A DNA stretch of 64,000 nt from Collinsella sp. An307. GTDB lineage: Bacteria; Actinomycetota; Coriobacteriia; Coriobacteriales; Coriobacteriaceae. The translations under genes and the position numbers were made by a program. The stretch covers positions 62,001 through 126,000 of the forward strand of contig NZ_NFIP01000008.1 in NCBI RefSeq assembly GCF_002161805.1, read 5' to 3'. Shown piece after piece: positions 7,159-15,100 of this stretch. Below the pieces are notes generated by a model. The model made no database searches. It saw nothing but the letters and a program-made list of their open reading frames with translations, and was not told the origin of the DNA. Within the stretch, counting starts at the first letter, position 1. Every line of letters starts with the position of its first letter.

Positions 7159-8499
7159 ATGGACCAGCAGCAGTACATAGACTTCGTTCTGCGCACTGTC
7201 GAGGAGCGCGACATTCGCTTCATCCGCCTATGGTTCTGCGACGTGCTCGGGCGTCTCAAGAGCTTCGCGATTGCGCCGGAGGATCTTGAGGCGGCCTTTG
7301 AGGAGGGCATTGGCTTCGACGGCTCTGCCATCGAGGGCTTCACGCCCAAAGAGGAGGCCGATATGCTGGCCTTCCCGGACCCCTCGACCTTCCAGGTGCT
7401 TCCGTGGCGCCCCAAGCACGACGGCGCGGCGCGCATGTTCTGCGACGTCTGCACCCCCGACCGCAAGCCCTTTGCGGGTGACCCGCGCGAGGCCCTGCGC
7501 CGCATGTTCTATCGTGCCGAGGCACGCGGCTACCTGCTGAACGTGGGCGCCGAGCTCGAGTATTACTACTTCCCCAACGACCATACGCCCGAGCCGCTTG
7601 ACGACGTGGGATACTTTGACCTCACGCCGGACGACTCGGCGCGCGACCTGCGCCGCGAGACGGTTCTTATGCTCGAGAAGATGAGTATCCCGGTCGAGTA
7701 CACCTTCCACTCGTCGGGCCGCTCGCAGCATGGGATCTCGCTGCGCCACGCCGAGGCGCTCACGGCGTCCGACGCCATCACCACGGCAAAGCACGTCATC
7801 CGTCTCGAGGCCTATCAGGCGGGCATCCACGCGTCGTTCATGCCCAAGCCCATCAAGGGCGAGGCGGCTAGCGCCATGATGCTCCACCAGTCGCTTTTCG
7901 ACCACAACGGCAACAACGTTTTCTGGGGCCCGGACGACCCGGTCTACCACCTGTCGCCCACCGCAAAGAGCTACATGGCAGGCGTGCTTGCCCACGCGCG
8001 CGAGATGGCCGCCATTACCAACCCCACGGTCAACTCCTACAAGCGCATCCTCGGCGACGAGGGTCCCACGCCCAAGGCCGCTACCTGGGGCTTGCGCAAC
8101 CGCGCCGCAATGATCCGCGTCCCCATCTACAAGCCGGACAAGGAGCTCTCCACGCGCATCGAGCTGCGCTCGCCCGATCCCATGGCAAACCCGTACCTCG
8201 TGAACGCCGTGACGCTCGCGGCGGGTCTCGACGGTATCGAGCGCGGCCTCACGCTGCCGGCGGAGAGCACGGCCGACGTGCTCAACATGTCGGCCGATGA
8301 GCTCGAGTCCGCGGGCATCGCATCGCTGCCGCGCAACCTCGACGAGGCGCTCGACATCTTTGAGGCGTCCGACTTTATGAAAGACGCGCTCGGCGAGCAC
8401 ATCCACACGTTCTTCCTCGCAAAGAAGCGCGACGAGTGGAACAAGTTCGCCTCGACGGTGACCGAGTGGGAGGTCAGGCACTACCTGGCAAACTCGTAA
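7159..8499 (+). CDS. glnA: Glutamine synthetase, type I
   Basis: 446 residues, the length of the GSI-alpha form. Visible signatures are the N-terminal FDGSAIEGF, the ELEYYYF active-site stretch near residue 135, the ammonium/ATP motif NPTVNSYKRI near residue 287 and RNRAAMIRVP. It makes glutamine from glutamate, ammonia and ATP in the cytosol as a dodecamer. The adenylylation loop with NLYDLPPEE found in GSI-beta is absent, so control is probably transcriptional or by feedback. The ATG follows GAAAGGATATCC. A hairpin terminator follows, and a GlnR-like regulator gene comes next. Confidence 0.97.
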   Translation: MDQQQYIDFVLRTVEERDIRFIRLWFCDVLGRLKSFAIAPEDLEAAFEEGIGFDGSAIEGFTPKEEADMLAFPDPSTFQVLPWRPKHDGAARMFCDVCTPDRKPFAGDPREALRRMFYRAEARGYLLNVGAELEYYYFPNDHTPEPLDDVGYFDLTPDDSARDLRRETVLMLEKMSIPVEYTFHSSGRSQHGISLRHAEALTASDAITTAKHVIRLEAYQAGIHASFMPKPIKGEAASAMMLHQSLFDHNGNNVFWGPDDPVYHLSPTAKSYMAGVLAHAREMAAITNPTVNSYKRILGDEGPTPKAATWGLRNRAAMIRVPIYKPDKELSTRIELRSPDPMANPYLVNAVTLAAGLDGIERGLTLPAESTADVLNMSADELESAGIASLPRNLDEALDIFEASDFMKDALGEHIHTFFLAKKRDEWNKFASTVTEWEVRHYLANS

Positions 8500-8508
8500 G
8501 GTAGCGTT

Positions 8509-8541
8509 GCCGAGGGACGCGCTCGCGAGCCCTCGGCGTTA
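8509..8541 (+). terminator. Terminator after glnA
   Basis: GCCGAGGG at 8509-8516 pairs with CCCTCGGC at 8530-8537, followed by GTTAT. The stem is strong, the T tract short. Confidence 0.55.
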
Positions 8542-8608
8542 TACAAAAGCCCGGCTGCGGGCGCGCAGGCACCCGCGGTAGTTTGATCGTTTTTCTAGGA
8601 GGTGGAGC

Positions 8609-9271
8609 ATGGCGGAGAACAGCATCCTTTTCATGGCGCGCACGACGCGCTACAACGATTTTGCCCGCACGCTCGCCGAAACTGCCGGCTACGAGGTTGC
8701 GCTCGCCACGCCCGATTCGCCCAACGCCGTGCACGATTTCTGTTTGCTGCTGCTCGATGCCGACGGTGTGCGCAACGACCGTATCGAGCAGATCTCCAAG
8801 TGGCTCGAGGACCGCGGCGGCATCCCCATGCTCGTCATCGCCGATGACGAGGCGCTCGGCGCGCTGCATCTGCCGGCTCACTCGCACTCCGACTTTGTGT
8901 GCCCCACGGCCACGCCGACCGAGCTCGCGGTGCGCGTGCGGCGTCTGGTGGGTCAGGAGGAATCGTTTGCCGCAGACGACGTGCTGCGCGTGGATGACAT
9001 GGTCATCAACCTCGCGACCTATCAGGTCACTATCGACGATGAGCCGGTGGACCTCACGCTCATGGAGTACTCGTTGCTCTCGTTTTTGGCGACGCATCCC
9101 AACCGCGCCTACAGCCGCGAGGTGCTGCTGCACCGCGTGTGGGGCTTCGAGTACTGCGGCGGCACGCGCACGGTCGACGTGCACATCCGTCGTATCCGCT
9201 CTAAGGTGGGCCCGCAGATTGCGGCGCACATCACGACGGTTCGCGGCGTGGGATACCTCTTTAAGGATTGA
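8609..9271 (+). CDS. OmpR-family regulator with atypical receiver, GlnR-like
   Basis: 220 residues. The first 120 form a receiver-like domain with LLLLDADG, but the full acidic pocket and conserved Lys of normal receivers are not evident. The C-terminal 100 residues are an OmpR winged helix: LTLMEYSLLSFLATHPNRAY, VLLHRVWGFEYCGG, TRTVDVHIRRIRSKVG, then VRGVGYLF. This resembles the orphan nitrogen regulator GlnR of Actinomycetota, whose receiver is also atypical, and the gene lies directly after glnA. No histidine kinase is adjacent. The assignment as GlnR is inference; it could be another orphan OmpR protein. The ATG follows CTAGGAGGTGGAGC. Confidence 0.8.
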   Translation: MAENSILFMARTTRYNDFARTLAETAGYEVALATPDSPNAVHDFCLLLLDADGVRNDRIEQISKWLEDRGGIPMLVIADDEALGALHLPAHSHSDFVCPTATPTELAVRVRRLVGQEESFAADDVLRVDDMVINLATYQVTIDDEPVDLTLMEYSLLSFLATHPNRAYSREVLLHRVWGFEYCGGTRTVDVHIRRIRSKVGPQIAAHITTVRGVGYLFKD

Positions 9272-9314
9272 CGCCACATCCCAAAACAGGGCAGAAACCA
9301 TTCTTAAGAAGCAG

Positions 9315-9333
9315 TGAAACCGGGGGGGTTTCA
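9315..9333 (+). terminator. Hairpin after the GlnR-like gene
   Basis: TGAAACC pairs with GGTTTCA around a GGGGG loop. No long T run follows; it may end transcription from upstream. Confidence 0.4.
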
Positions 9334-9362
9334 TTCACGCTGCCGGTGAGATGGGGTACAAC
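9334..9362 (+). promoter_or_regulatory. Candidate promoter of the HtrA gene
   Basis: TTCACG at 9334-9339, a 17 nt spacer and TACAAC at 9357-9362, about 38 nt before the start codon. Both hexamers are moderate matches to the housekeeping consensus. Confidence 0.4.
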
Positions 9363-9399
9363 GTAGCAGAACTTCAATTCTAGGAAAGGAAGCACTGCT

Positions 9400-10830
9400 A
9401 TGGATAACGAGCACACGCCTGAGCGCCCCGAGTGGGGGAGCAACGCCGGCGGTCCCACGCCACCGCGCATGGCAGTTGAACCGACTCCGCAGAACCGCGA
9501 CGATGGGCCGTCCGAGACGACGCAGATGCCGGGTTCCGGCACACAGGAAGGCACGGGCGCGACCGAGCACATCCCCTTTGTCCCCTCGACCGCGACCGAT
9601 ACCCGCACCGTGGTTAAGGTCAAGACCAAGAAGCTCCCGGTCTTTTTGGCCTCGCTCGGCGGCCTGGTGGTCGGCGCGGTGCTGGTAATCGCGCTTGTTA
9701 TGGTGGGCGCGTTCCGCATCTCCGACACCGACGTCTCGGCTGAGGTCCCTGTGACTCAGACGATCGACATCGACCCCGAGGACACCACGCTTGCCGAGGC
9801 GGTCGCCGCCAAGTGCCTGCCGTCGGTCGTGTCCATCTCCACCGAGACCCAGGAGGGCGGCGGCGTAGGCTCCGGCGCCATTATCGATACGGACGGCAAC
9901 ATCCTCACTAACTATCATGTTATCGAGGGCGCTACGGCCATCTCGGTCACCGTCAACGACGAGACGAGCTACGAGGCCGAGGTCGTGGGCACCGACGAGT
10001 CGAGCGACCTTGCCGTCATCCGTCTGGTGGACGCCGACACCTCGACGCTCACGCCGATCGAGATCGGTGACTCTGACGATCTTTCCGTGGGCGAGTGGGT
10101 TATGGCCATCGGTAGCCCGTTTGGCAACGAGCAGTCTGTCTCCACGGGCATCGTGAGCGCGCTTTACCGCTCCACGGCCATGCAGTCTTCTACCGGCACT
10201 TCGATTTACGCCAACATGATCCAGACCGACGCGGCTATCAACCCGGGCAACTCTGGCGGCGCACTTGTCAACGCTGAGGGCCAGCTCATCGGTATCAACT
10301 CGATTATCGAGAGTTACTCCGGCTCGAGCTCGGGCGTGGGCTTTGCGATCCCTGTCAATTACGCGATGCAGATTGCCGAGCAGATCATCGCCGGTGAGAC
10401 GCCTGCGCACCCGTACCTGGGCGTGAGCGTGACCTCGGTGAACCCCTTCACCGCACGTCGTGAGAACCTCTCGGTCTCCGAGGGCGCGCTTGTGGCCGAG
10501 GTGAACGAGGGAACGCCGGCGGCTGAGGCGGGCCTTCAGGTGAACGACATCGTCACGGCGGTCGACGGCGATGCGGTGACCTCGGCAGACGGTCTCATCA
10601 TCGCGCTGCGCGAGCACGCTGTGGGCGACACGGTCACCCTCACGGTGGTTCGTGGTAACGACACCATGGACGTGGATGTGACGCTCGGTTCTGATGCCGA
10701 CCTGCAGACCGAGCAGCAGGACACCTCTTCGGGCAACGGTTCGTCCATGACCGAGGAAGAGTTCCTGCAGTACCTCGAGGAGCTCATGGGCGGTCGCTAC
10801 GGCGGTGGCCAGGGCGGCCAGATCGGATAG
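9400..10830 (+). CDS. HtrA/DegP-type membrane-anchored serine protease with PDZ domain
   Basis: 476 residues. A Pro- and Thr-rich cytosolic part of about 78 residues precedes one membrane helix (about 81-103). The trypsin-like domain has the triad His173 (NYHVIEG), Asp203 (SSDLAVI) and Ser285 (NPGNSGGALV). A PDZ domain follows at about 330-430, then a Gln/Ser-rich stretch and a C-terminal Gly-rich tail. It would act outside the membrane on misfolded or signalling proteins. The long N-terminal cytosolic part is a usual feature of actinobacterial HtrA. The ATG follows AGGAAAGGAAGCACTGCT. A very long hairpin terminator follows. Confidence 0.95.
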   Translation: MDNEHTPERPEWGSNAGGPTPPRMAVEPTPQNRDDGPSETTQMPGSGTQEGTGATEHIPFVPSTATDTRTVVKVKTKKLPVFLASLGGLVVGAVLVIALVMVGAFRISDTDVSAEVPVTQTIDIDPEDTTLAEAVAAKCLPSVVSISTETQEGGGVGSGAIIDTDGNILTNYHVIEGATAISVTVNDETSYEAEVVGTDESSDLAVIRLVDADTSTLTPIEIGDSDDLSVGEWVMAIGSPFGNEQSVSTGIVSALYRSTAMQSSTGTSIYANMIQTDAAINPGNSGGALVNAEGQLIGINSIIESYSGSSSGVGFAIPVNYAMQIAEQIIAGETPAHPYLGVSVTSVNPFTARRENLSVSEGALVAEVNEGTPAAEAGLQVNDIVTAVDGDAVTSADGLIIALREHAVGDTVTLTVVRGNDTMDVDVTLGSDADLQTEQQDTSSGNGSSMTEEEFLQYLEELMGGRYGGGQGGQIG

Positions 10831-10852
10831 CGACATGTAAAACTGCTAAGGG

Positions 10853-10941
10853 GCCCTCCCGGGTTCCTCAGAGGCGTGGTCCTCGCCGCTTCGCGGCTGC
10901 GGGAAACGCCTCGGAGGAACACGGGAGGGCTCTTTGCGTTT
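10853..10941 (+). terminator. Long-stem terminator after the HtrA gene
   Basis: A 24-nt arm starting GCCCTCCCGGGTTCCTC (10853-10876) pairs with 10907-10930 at 22 of 24 positions, with an inner GCCGC-TTC-GCGGC hairpin in the loop and TCTTTGCGTTT after it. Confidence 0.8.
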
Positions 10942-10997
10942 ATTTCGGTTGTCAATCTTGTGAGTGGGTCTTCTTGTTTCTGAGATTTGCTCCGTAA

Positions 10998-11192
10998 TGG
11001 TCAAAGATCCCCGCAGAATAATAAAGAACCCCCTTGAGCGAGGAAATCAGGGTCACTTTGAGACTTGGATCCGAATGGATCGCAACGTTTGCGCAGGATT
11101 CGAAACTCCGGTGCGATAGGACTTACTTGGGTGGCCGGTCAAAAACCCTTGAGGTAGGGGGTCGTTTATTATTCCGCGGGGGTCTTTGACCA
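10998..11192. repeat. Long inverted-repeat element, type B copy 1
   Basis: A 37-nt left arm (10998-11034, starting TGGTCAAAGATCCCCGCAG) and its inverted copy (11156-11192) match at 33 of 37 positions and enclose 121 nt without a gene. A second copy with almost identical arms is at 45319-45536. It lies between the HtrA terminator and the dCMP deaminase gene. Confidence 0.85.
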
Positions 11193-11237
11193 CGGAGTCG
11201 TTTGCACGCCCATCTGGTATAGGCCGCATGAAGCGGG

Positions 11238-11243
11238 TAGAAT
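11238..11243 (+). promoter_or_regulatory. Possible -10 element for the dCMP deaminase gene
   Basis: TAGAAT in the context GCGGGTAGAATGG, 30 nt before the ATG. The -35 position is not convincing. Confidence 0.35.
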
Positions 11244-11272
11244 GGCCCTACCTAAACGACGAGGAGGTCGCC

Positions 11273-11743
11273 ATGCCGGGCAAGCGTCAGGATGTCATCA
11301 GCTGGGACGAGTTCTTCATGCGCGCCGCCGTCGCGGCGAGCCTACGCTCGAAGGACCCCAACACGCAGGTGGGCGCCTGCATCGCTGATACCAACCATCG
11401 CATCTTGTCCGTCGGCTACAACGGCACGCCCTCGGCGCTCAATGACGACGACTTCCCATGGGGCACGGCGGACGATCCGCTGCACGATAAGCATAACTAC
11501 GTCATCCACGCAGAGGCCAACGCCATTCTCAACTACCGCGGGTCGCTCAAGGACATGGCGGGTGCCACCGTCTACGTGACGCTCTTCCCGTGCCACGAGT
11601 GCGCCAAGACCCTTGTCCAAGCGGGCATCGGCGAGGTCGTCTATCTCGACGACAAGTACGCGGGCACTGAGGACAACCTCATCTCCAAGAACATCCTCGA
11701 GCGCTGCGGCGTCCGCTACCGCCAGATCGAGCTGTCCGAATAG
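11273..11743 (+). CDS. Deoxycytidylate (dCMP) deaminase, ComEB type
   Basis: 156 residues. The zinc site is complete: HAEANAI supplies His and the catalytic Glu, PCHECAK supplies two Cys. The protein converts dCMP to dUMP, feeding thymidylate synthesis. Similar proteins are called ComEB in Bacillus because of gene position, but no com genes are near here, so a nucleotide role is more likely. The ATG at 11273 is chosen over the earlier in-frame TTG-type codons because GAGGAGGTCGCC precedes it directly and the family starts near this Met. Confidence 0.92.
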   Translation: MPGKRQDVISWDEFFMRAAVAASLRSKDPNTQVGACIADTNHRILSVGYNGTPSALNDDDFPWGTADDPLHDKHNYVIHAEANAILNYRGSLKDMAGATVYVTLFPCHECAKTLVQAGIGEVVYLDDKYAGTEDNLISKNILERCGVRYRQIELSE

Positions 11744-12113
11744 ATTGCTTCGGTATTGGACGGTCCTCGGACTATCGTCAACGCTATAGGTTCTGTCGTG
11801 AAAAATGACCGTTCGACCGTATTGCTTGATGCGGGCGGGTAACGATGAAGACGTACCAGCGAAGCCCGTTGGTCTTAACAGGGGCGGGCGGCGCAGGTTC
11901 TAGTGACTTGAGGGCCCGGTTGCCGCCGGTCCCTCCTTATCTCCCTTCGCTATTCGTTTCGAGCTTATGCCCCCTCCATAAGTCGATTGAGATTCTTCCT
12001 ATGCTCGCGATGAACGTGAGGGCTTGCAGGACTTCAAGAACAACGTTCATAGGCTTTGCCTCCTCGGAAAGAGAAAGCGTCGCCCGCATACGGACTCCGC
12101 TGGCCGTTCTGTG
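11744..12113. other. Non-coding stretch before the low-GC insert
   Basis: About 370 nt with no convincing gene. It holds a GC hairpin GAGGGCCCGG...CCGGTCCCTC near 11909-11935 without a T tract, and two copies of ATTGCTT near 11745 and 11821. The short reading frames crossing it lack ribosome sites and resemble nothing known to me. Confidence 0.5.
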
Positions 12114-12174
12114 TTAGCAAAGCACGCATCCTGACTATAATCAGGATAAGTTCTACCTTGAAGGTAGAACTTAT
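12114..12174 (+). promoter_or_regulatory. Promoter with overlapping palindromic operator before the DUF2971 gene
   Basis: TTAGCA (12114-12119), a 16 nt spacer and a perfect TATAAT (12136-12141). The predicted transcript start falls in a 14-bp perfect inverted repeat: ATAAGTTCTACCTT (12146-12159), one G, then its inverse to 12174. This arrangement is typical of repressor binding at the start site. Confidence 0.6.
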
Positions 12175-12211
12175 TGATCCCTCCAGGAAACATGAACTCG
12201 TTGGGGTGATT

Positions 12212-13045
12212 ATGCAGGATGAGTTATATGTCCAGCAATTGAATCGGATATTTGAAAGGACGCGTCCCCATAGATCGTATAAGCATTATACAAAGGTGGA
12301 TCGTGCGGTGAAGATTCTGGAATCCGAAACGCTCATCGCAAGCGATGGTTCAACATGGAACGATCCAATAGATGCCCGTCGCTTCAATGCTCCCTATGAT
12401 TCTTGGAAACACTTCGGTATTTCTTTTTCGTGGCTCTCCGTCGAAAACGTCGCGATGTGGATGCTCTACGGAGGGCACGACGTTGATGGCGCAATGATTG
12501 ATTTCCCTCAATCGTTACCGCAGTTTGTGCAGGATAACATTGACACGATGGAATTCGGACACTTCCGCGACGGCGATTTCGTACCCATCGAAACACGCCT
12601 TCCAGGTCCTGATGTTGAAGTGCGGCTTGTCGATGTTGCCTATATCGTCGATGGCTCCATGGGCGAGAAGCCCGACTATGCAGCACTTCGTATCCGCAAC
12701 ATCCCTCGGTTTGAGATTTTGAAAGAGACGTTATCAAGCGACAGCGCTTCGCTTTTTTGCGCCAAGTCTGCCCCGTGGTTTTACGAGACGGAGTCGAGGC
12801 TTGTCGTAAGTGCGAAGAAATCTCTCTTCAGGTATCCGCATGAGATCACTCATGCGCGCCTGAGCTTTCCCGGTCTATCGGAATTCGTCCGGGGCAGACT
12901 CGTGCGCTCTCCGCTTGTTTCCGAGGGCCAGTCGATTGCTTCTGGTTTTAAGAGAAGCAGTCTGAGTGGGGAAGTTTCTTGGGATTTGTGTGCTGGTTGC
13001 AGGCATCGTATGGAAGTGGGAGTTCAAAATGGCCAATCAGAGTGA
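12212..13045 (+). CDS. DUF2971-like protein of unknown function
   Basis: 277 residues, no membrane segment. The features resemble DUF2971: an N-terminal YKHYTKVDRAVKILESETL, then WNDPIDARRF, and FGISFSWLSVENVAMWMLYG with the conserved SFS...MW pattern. The family has no settled biochemical role; members turn up in accessory and defence-rich regions. The ATG at 12212 is used since the promoter (TATAAT at 12136) rules out earlier codons; GGGG lies upstream. Base composition from here to 14.8 kb is clearly lower in GC than the neighbours, a sign of transfer. It overlaps the next gene by 17 nt. Confidence 0.65.
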   Translation: MQDELYVQQLNRIFERTRPHRSYKHYTKVDRAVKILESETLIASDGSTWNDPIDARRFNAPYDSWKHFGISFSWLSVENVAMWMLYGGHDVDGAMIDFPQSLPQFVQDNIDTMEFGHFRDGDFVPIETRLPGPDVEVRLVDVAYIVDGSMGEKPDYAALRIRNIPRFEILKETLSSDSASLFCAKSAPWFYETESRLVVSAKKSLFRYPHEITHARLSFPGLSEFVRGRLVRSPLVSEGQSIASGFKRSSLSGEVSWDLCAGCRHRMEVGVQNGQSE

Positions 13046-14276
13046 AATCAACCAGGGCGAGCGCGAGCAGGACGAGAAGTGCCAGCCTGATTGTCAAGAG
13101 CGGGACGAAATGCCAGTCGAGGGCTTGGGCGAGAAGGATGGAGCGGAGGATGAGGTGCCTGATGAAACGTTGGATTCGGGTGGAGATGGGAAAGCGACCG
13201 AGCAACCTGCTTCGCCTTCCGAAGATGGCTCTTTGGCAAAAAAGCCGGTGAACGGGCGCATGCCCTCATGGGTTAAGCCTATTGTGGTTGTGCTGCTCGT
13301 GATTCTTGCTGCTGCAATCGGCTTGTTTGCGTGGCGTGAATCTCGTTTTGCCGAGGTGCCGGATGTTATAGGTGATTCTCCCGCTGAGTCGACCAGCGAG
13401 ATAGAGGCTATCTCCGACAAATGGGAGGTTGCGTATGCAGCGGGGGATGATCTCTCTGGTTTAAGTGATGAGGACATCGATGCACGATATGAGGTTGTTG
13501 GGGTTGACCCTGCTGTCGGGGAGCGGCTTTCGAAAGATGAGAGCAACACCATAACCATCACGCTTGAGAAAAACGCAGCAACCCGCGCGGCAGAGCGCCT
13601 CGCCATTATCCAAGGCGAGATATCCGGCTCTTTGGAAAATGGCTATGCAGATGAGACCTATGTCGATAATGGTGACGTTGTCGTGTTTAAAGCCGTGCAC
13701 GCTGTCCCAGTGTTTGTCGACGGTACATATCGTGTGTCTCCTTCGGTTGGAAAAGATCAACAGCCGGAAATATATGCAACATGGGAGGATAGTCAGGATG
13801 GGTATAAGCAGTTGGCCGAGAGCCTTCAATCAAACGTTGTGTCGCTTATTTATGGTAGCGATGGTTATCTAATGGGCATCTTTGTCGGCTTGTATTCAGA
13901 TACAACTGATGGAGCAATTGAACGAGCTGCTCAAATTGCTGCGGAGGCACGTGACGCGCATATCGCAAAAGTTACGGACAATCTTTCTGTCGTTCTCGAT
14001 GGATTTGTTGGTGTCTATAGCGGATTTGATGGGTGCGAATATGTGGTCGAGAACGGACAGGTGACGTTCTATGTTTATGGCAATGGAATGATTGCCAGCA
14101 ATGGTGAAAATATATCTAACAGTAGCGCACGGATTGAACAGGAACTCCGCAGTGATGCATCTTCATTTGCCTATTATCTCCAAACGCCAGTAACCATCAA
14201 GTTCATAAAGAACGGCGCTTTGTTTGCAACGGCTACATCTGAGCCTGAGAGCATGGTATTCACACCGGCGGAGTAG
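13029..14276 (+). CDS. Membrane-anchored protein with one PASTA-like domain
   Basis: 415 residues. The first 75 or so are charged and Glu/Asp-rich, followed by a membrane helix near residues 82-104 (PIVVVLLVILAAAIGLFAW). The outside part opens with a PASTA-like unit: VPDVIGDSPAE at the start and VGVDPAVGERLSKDE then TITITLE at the end. The remaining 230 residues match nothing I recognise. PASTA domains bind muropeptides or beta-lactams in cell-wall kinases and PBPs; no kinase domain is present here. The ATG follows GGAAGTGGGAG and overlaps the DUF2971 gene, so the two are probably co-translated. Confidence 0.6.
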   Translation: MANQSEINQGEREQDEKCQPDCQERDEMPVEGLGEKDGAEDEVPDETLDSGGDGKATEQPASPSEDGSLAKKPVNGRMPSWVKPIVVVLLVILAAAIGLFAWRESRFAEVPDVIGDSPAESTSEIEAISDKWEVAYAAGDDLSGLSDEDIDARYEVVGVDPAVGERLSKDESNTITITLEKNAATRAAERLAIIQGEISGSLENGYADETYVDNGDVVVFKAVHAVPVFVDGTYRVSPSVGKDQQPEIYATWEDSQDGYKQLAESLQSNVVSLIYGSDGYLMGIFVGLYSDTTDGAIERAAQIAAEARDAHIAKVTDNLSVVLDGFVGVYSGFDGCEYVVENGQVTFYVYGNGMIASNGENISNSSARIEQELRSDASSFAYYLQTPVTIKFIKNGALFATATSEPESMVFTPAE

Positions 14277-14318
14277 TCGTCAGCGACAGGCTTGAGAGGC
14301 GAGGGAAGGGTCAATGCC

Positions 14319-14801
14319 ATGACAAACGATAGTGATGCAAAGGCTAAAAACAAATGGAAGTCAATCATCGTCATTGCCGTCATTGCGTTGCTGGCTACAT
14401 TTTTCATCCCCATGGAACATTGGAGCTGCAAAATCGTATCAGGGCGTTATGTGAGCGAGGCGAGCATTATTGATCGTTCAGATGATGCTATTGCCGTGCG
14501 CCTTTACAACATGACTTCTGGAGACGACAGAATCGAAACCAATACGTTTGTGGTGCTTGAGGGCAACATTCCCCAAGATGCCCACATTGGTCAAGATATC
14601 CGCATCGGTTACAGCTTTGATGGTCTTTACGACAATCCCGACCAAATGGTGCAGGTTGCATACAGAGAGAAGGGCAGCTTGTTTACCGGTTTCATCCTTC
14701 CACTCGTACCGTTCTTTGGGTCGAGTGGTACTAGTGATGATTTACAGGTTGTTGATATTCAATCAGACGGTAGCGTGTTGACGTATAACATGGCTAAGTA
14801 G
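14319..14801 (+). CDS. Small membrane-anchored protein of unknown function
   Basis: 160 residues. A basic N-terminus precedes one membrane helix (about residues 14-34), and a second short hydrophobic stretch (GFILPLVPFFG) lies near the C-terminus. The rest looks like a beta-rich domain outside the membrane. Not recognised as a known family. The ATG at 14319 follows GAGGGAAGGGTCAATGCC and lies 42 nt after the PASTA-like gene, forming the end of the low-GC three-gene unit. Codon use matches the two genes before it and not the Rnf genes after it. Confidence 0.55.
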   Translation: MTNDSDAKAKNKWKSIIVIAVIALLATFFIPMEHWSCKIVSGRYVSEASIIDRSDDAIAVRLYNMTSGDDRIETNTFVVLEGNIPQDAHIGQDIRIGYSFDGLYDNPDQMVQVAYREKGSLFTGFILPLVPFFGSSGTSDDLQVVDIQSDGSVLTYNMAK

Positions 14802-14929
14802 ATTGATATTAAGGGCATTTTTTATCTGGCGGTATCATCCTTGCTCAATCATATTGGCGATAAAAATGTTGGGCAAATTCCCCCGCTGTTGGTTGGAGGT
14901 CAAGATTGCCGCCAGACCCCTCTTCCACG

Positions 14930-14953
14930 CATTATTCTCTAAATAGAATAATG
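14930..14953. promoter_or_regulatory. AT-rich hairpin or operator upstream of rnfC
   Basis: CATTATTCT (14930-14938) and AGAATAATG (14945-14953) form a perfect 9-bp inverted repeat with a 6-nt centre. It is 40 nt before the -35 of the rnfC promoter, a fitting place for a regulator site; it could also be a hairpin ending upstream transcription. Confidence 0.4.
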
Positions 14954-14991
14954 AGGGCCGCATTGTGCGCGCCGCGACCCGCATTCTCGTG

Positions 14992-15020
14992 TTCAAAATG
15001 TGAAGGTATGCCGTTACAAT
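14992..15020 (+). promoter_or_regulatory. Candidate promoter of the rnf operon
   Basis: TTCAAA at 14992-14997, a 17 nt spacer and TACAAT at 15015-15020. A leader of about 75 nt follows before the rnfC start, with a CTGCCG...CGGCAG hairpin near 15053-15076 close to the ribosome site. Confidence 0.5.
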
Positions 15021-15100
15021 AGAGTGCATGCATGTGTAGACACCGTTCTATCTGCCGGGAGAGCCTGCTTTCGGCAGAGCATGAGGGGGAAGGGGAGTTG

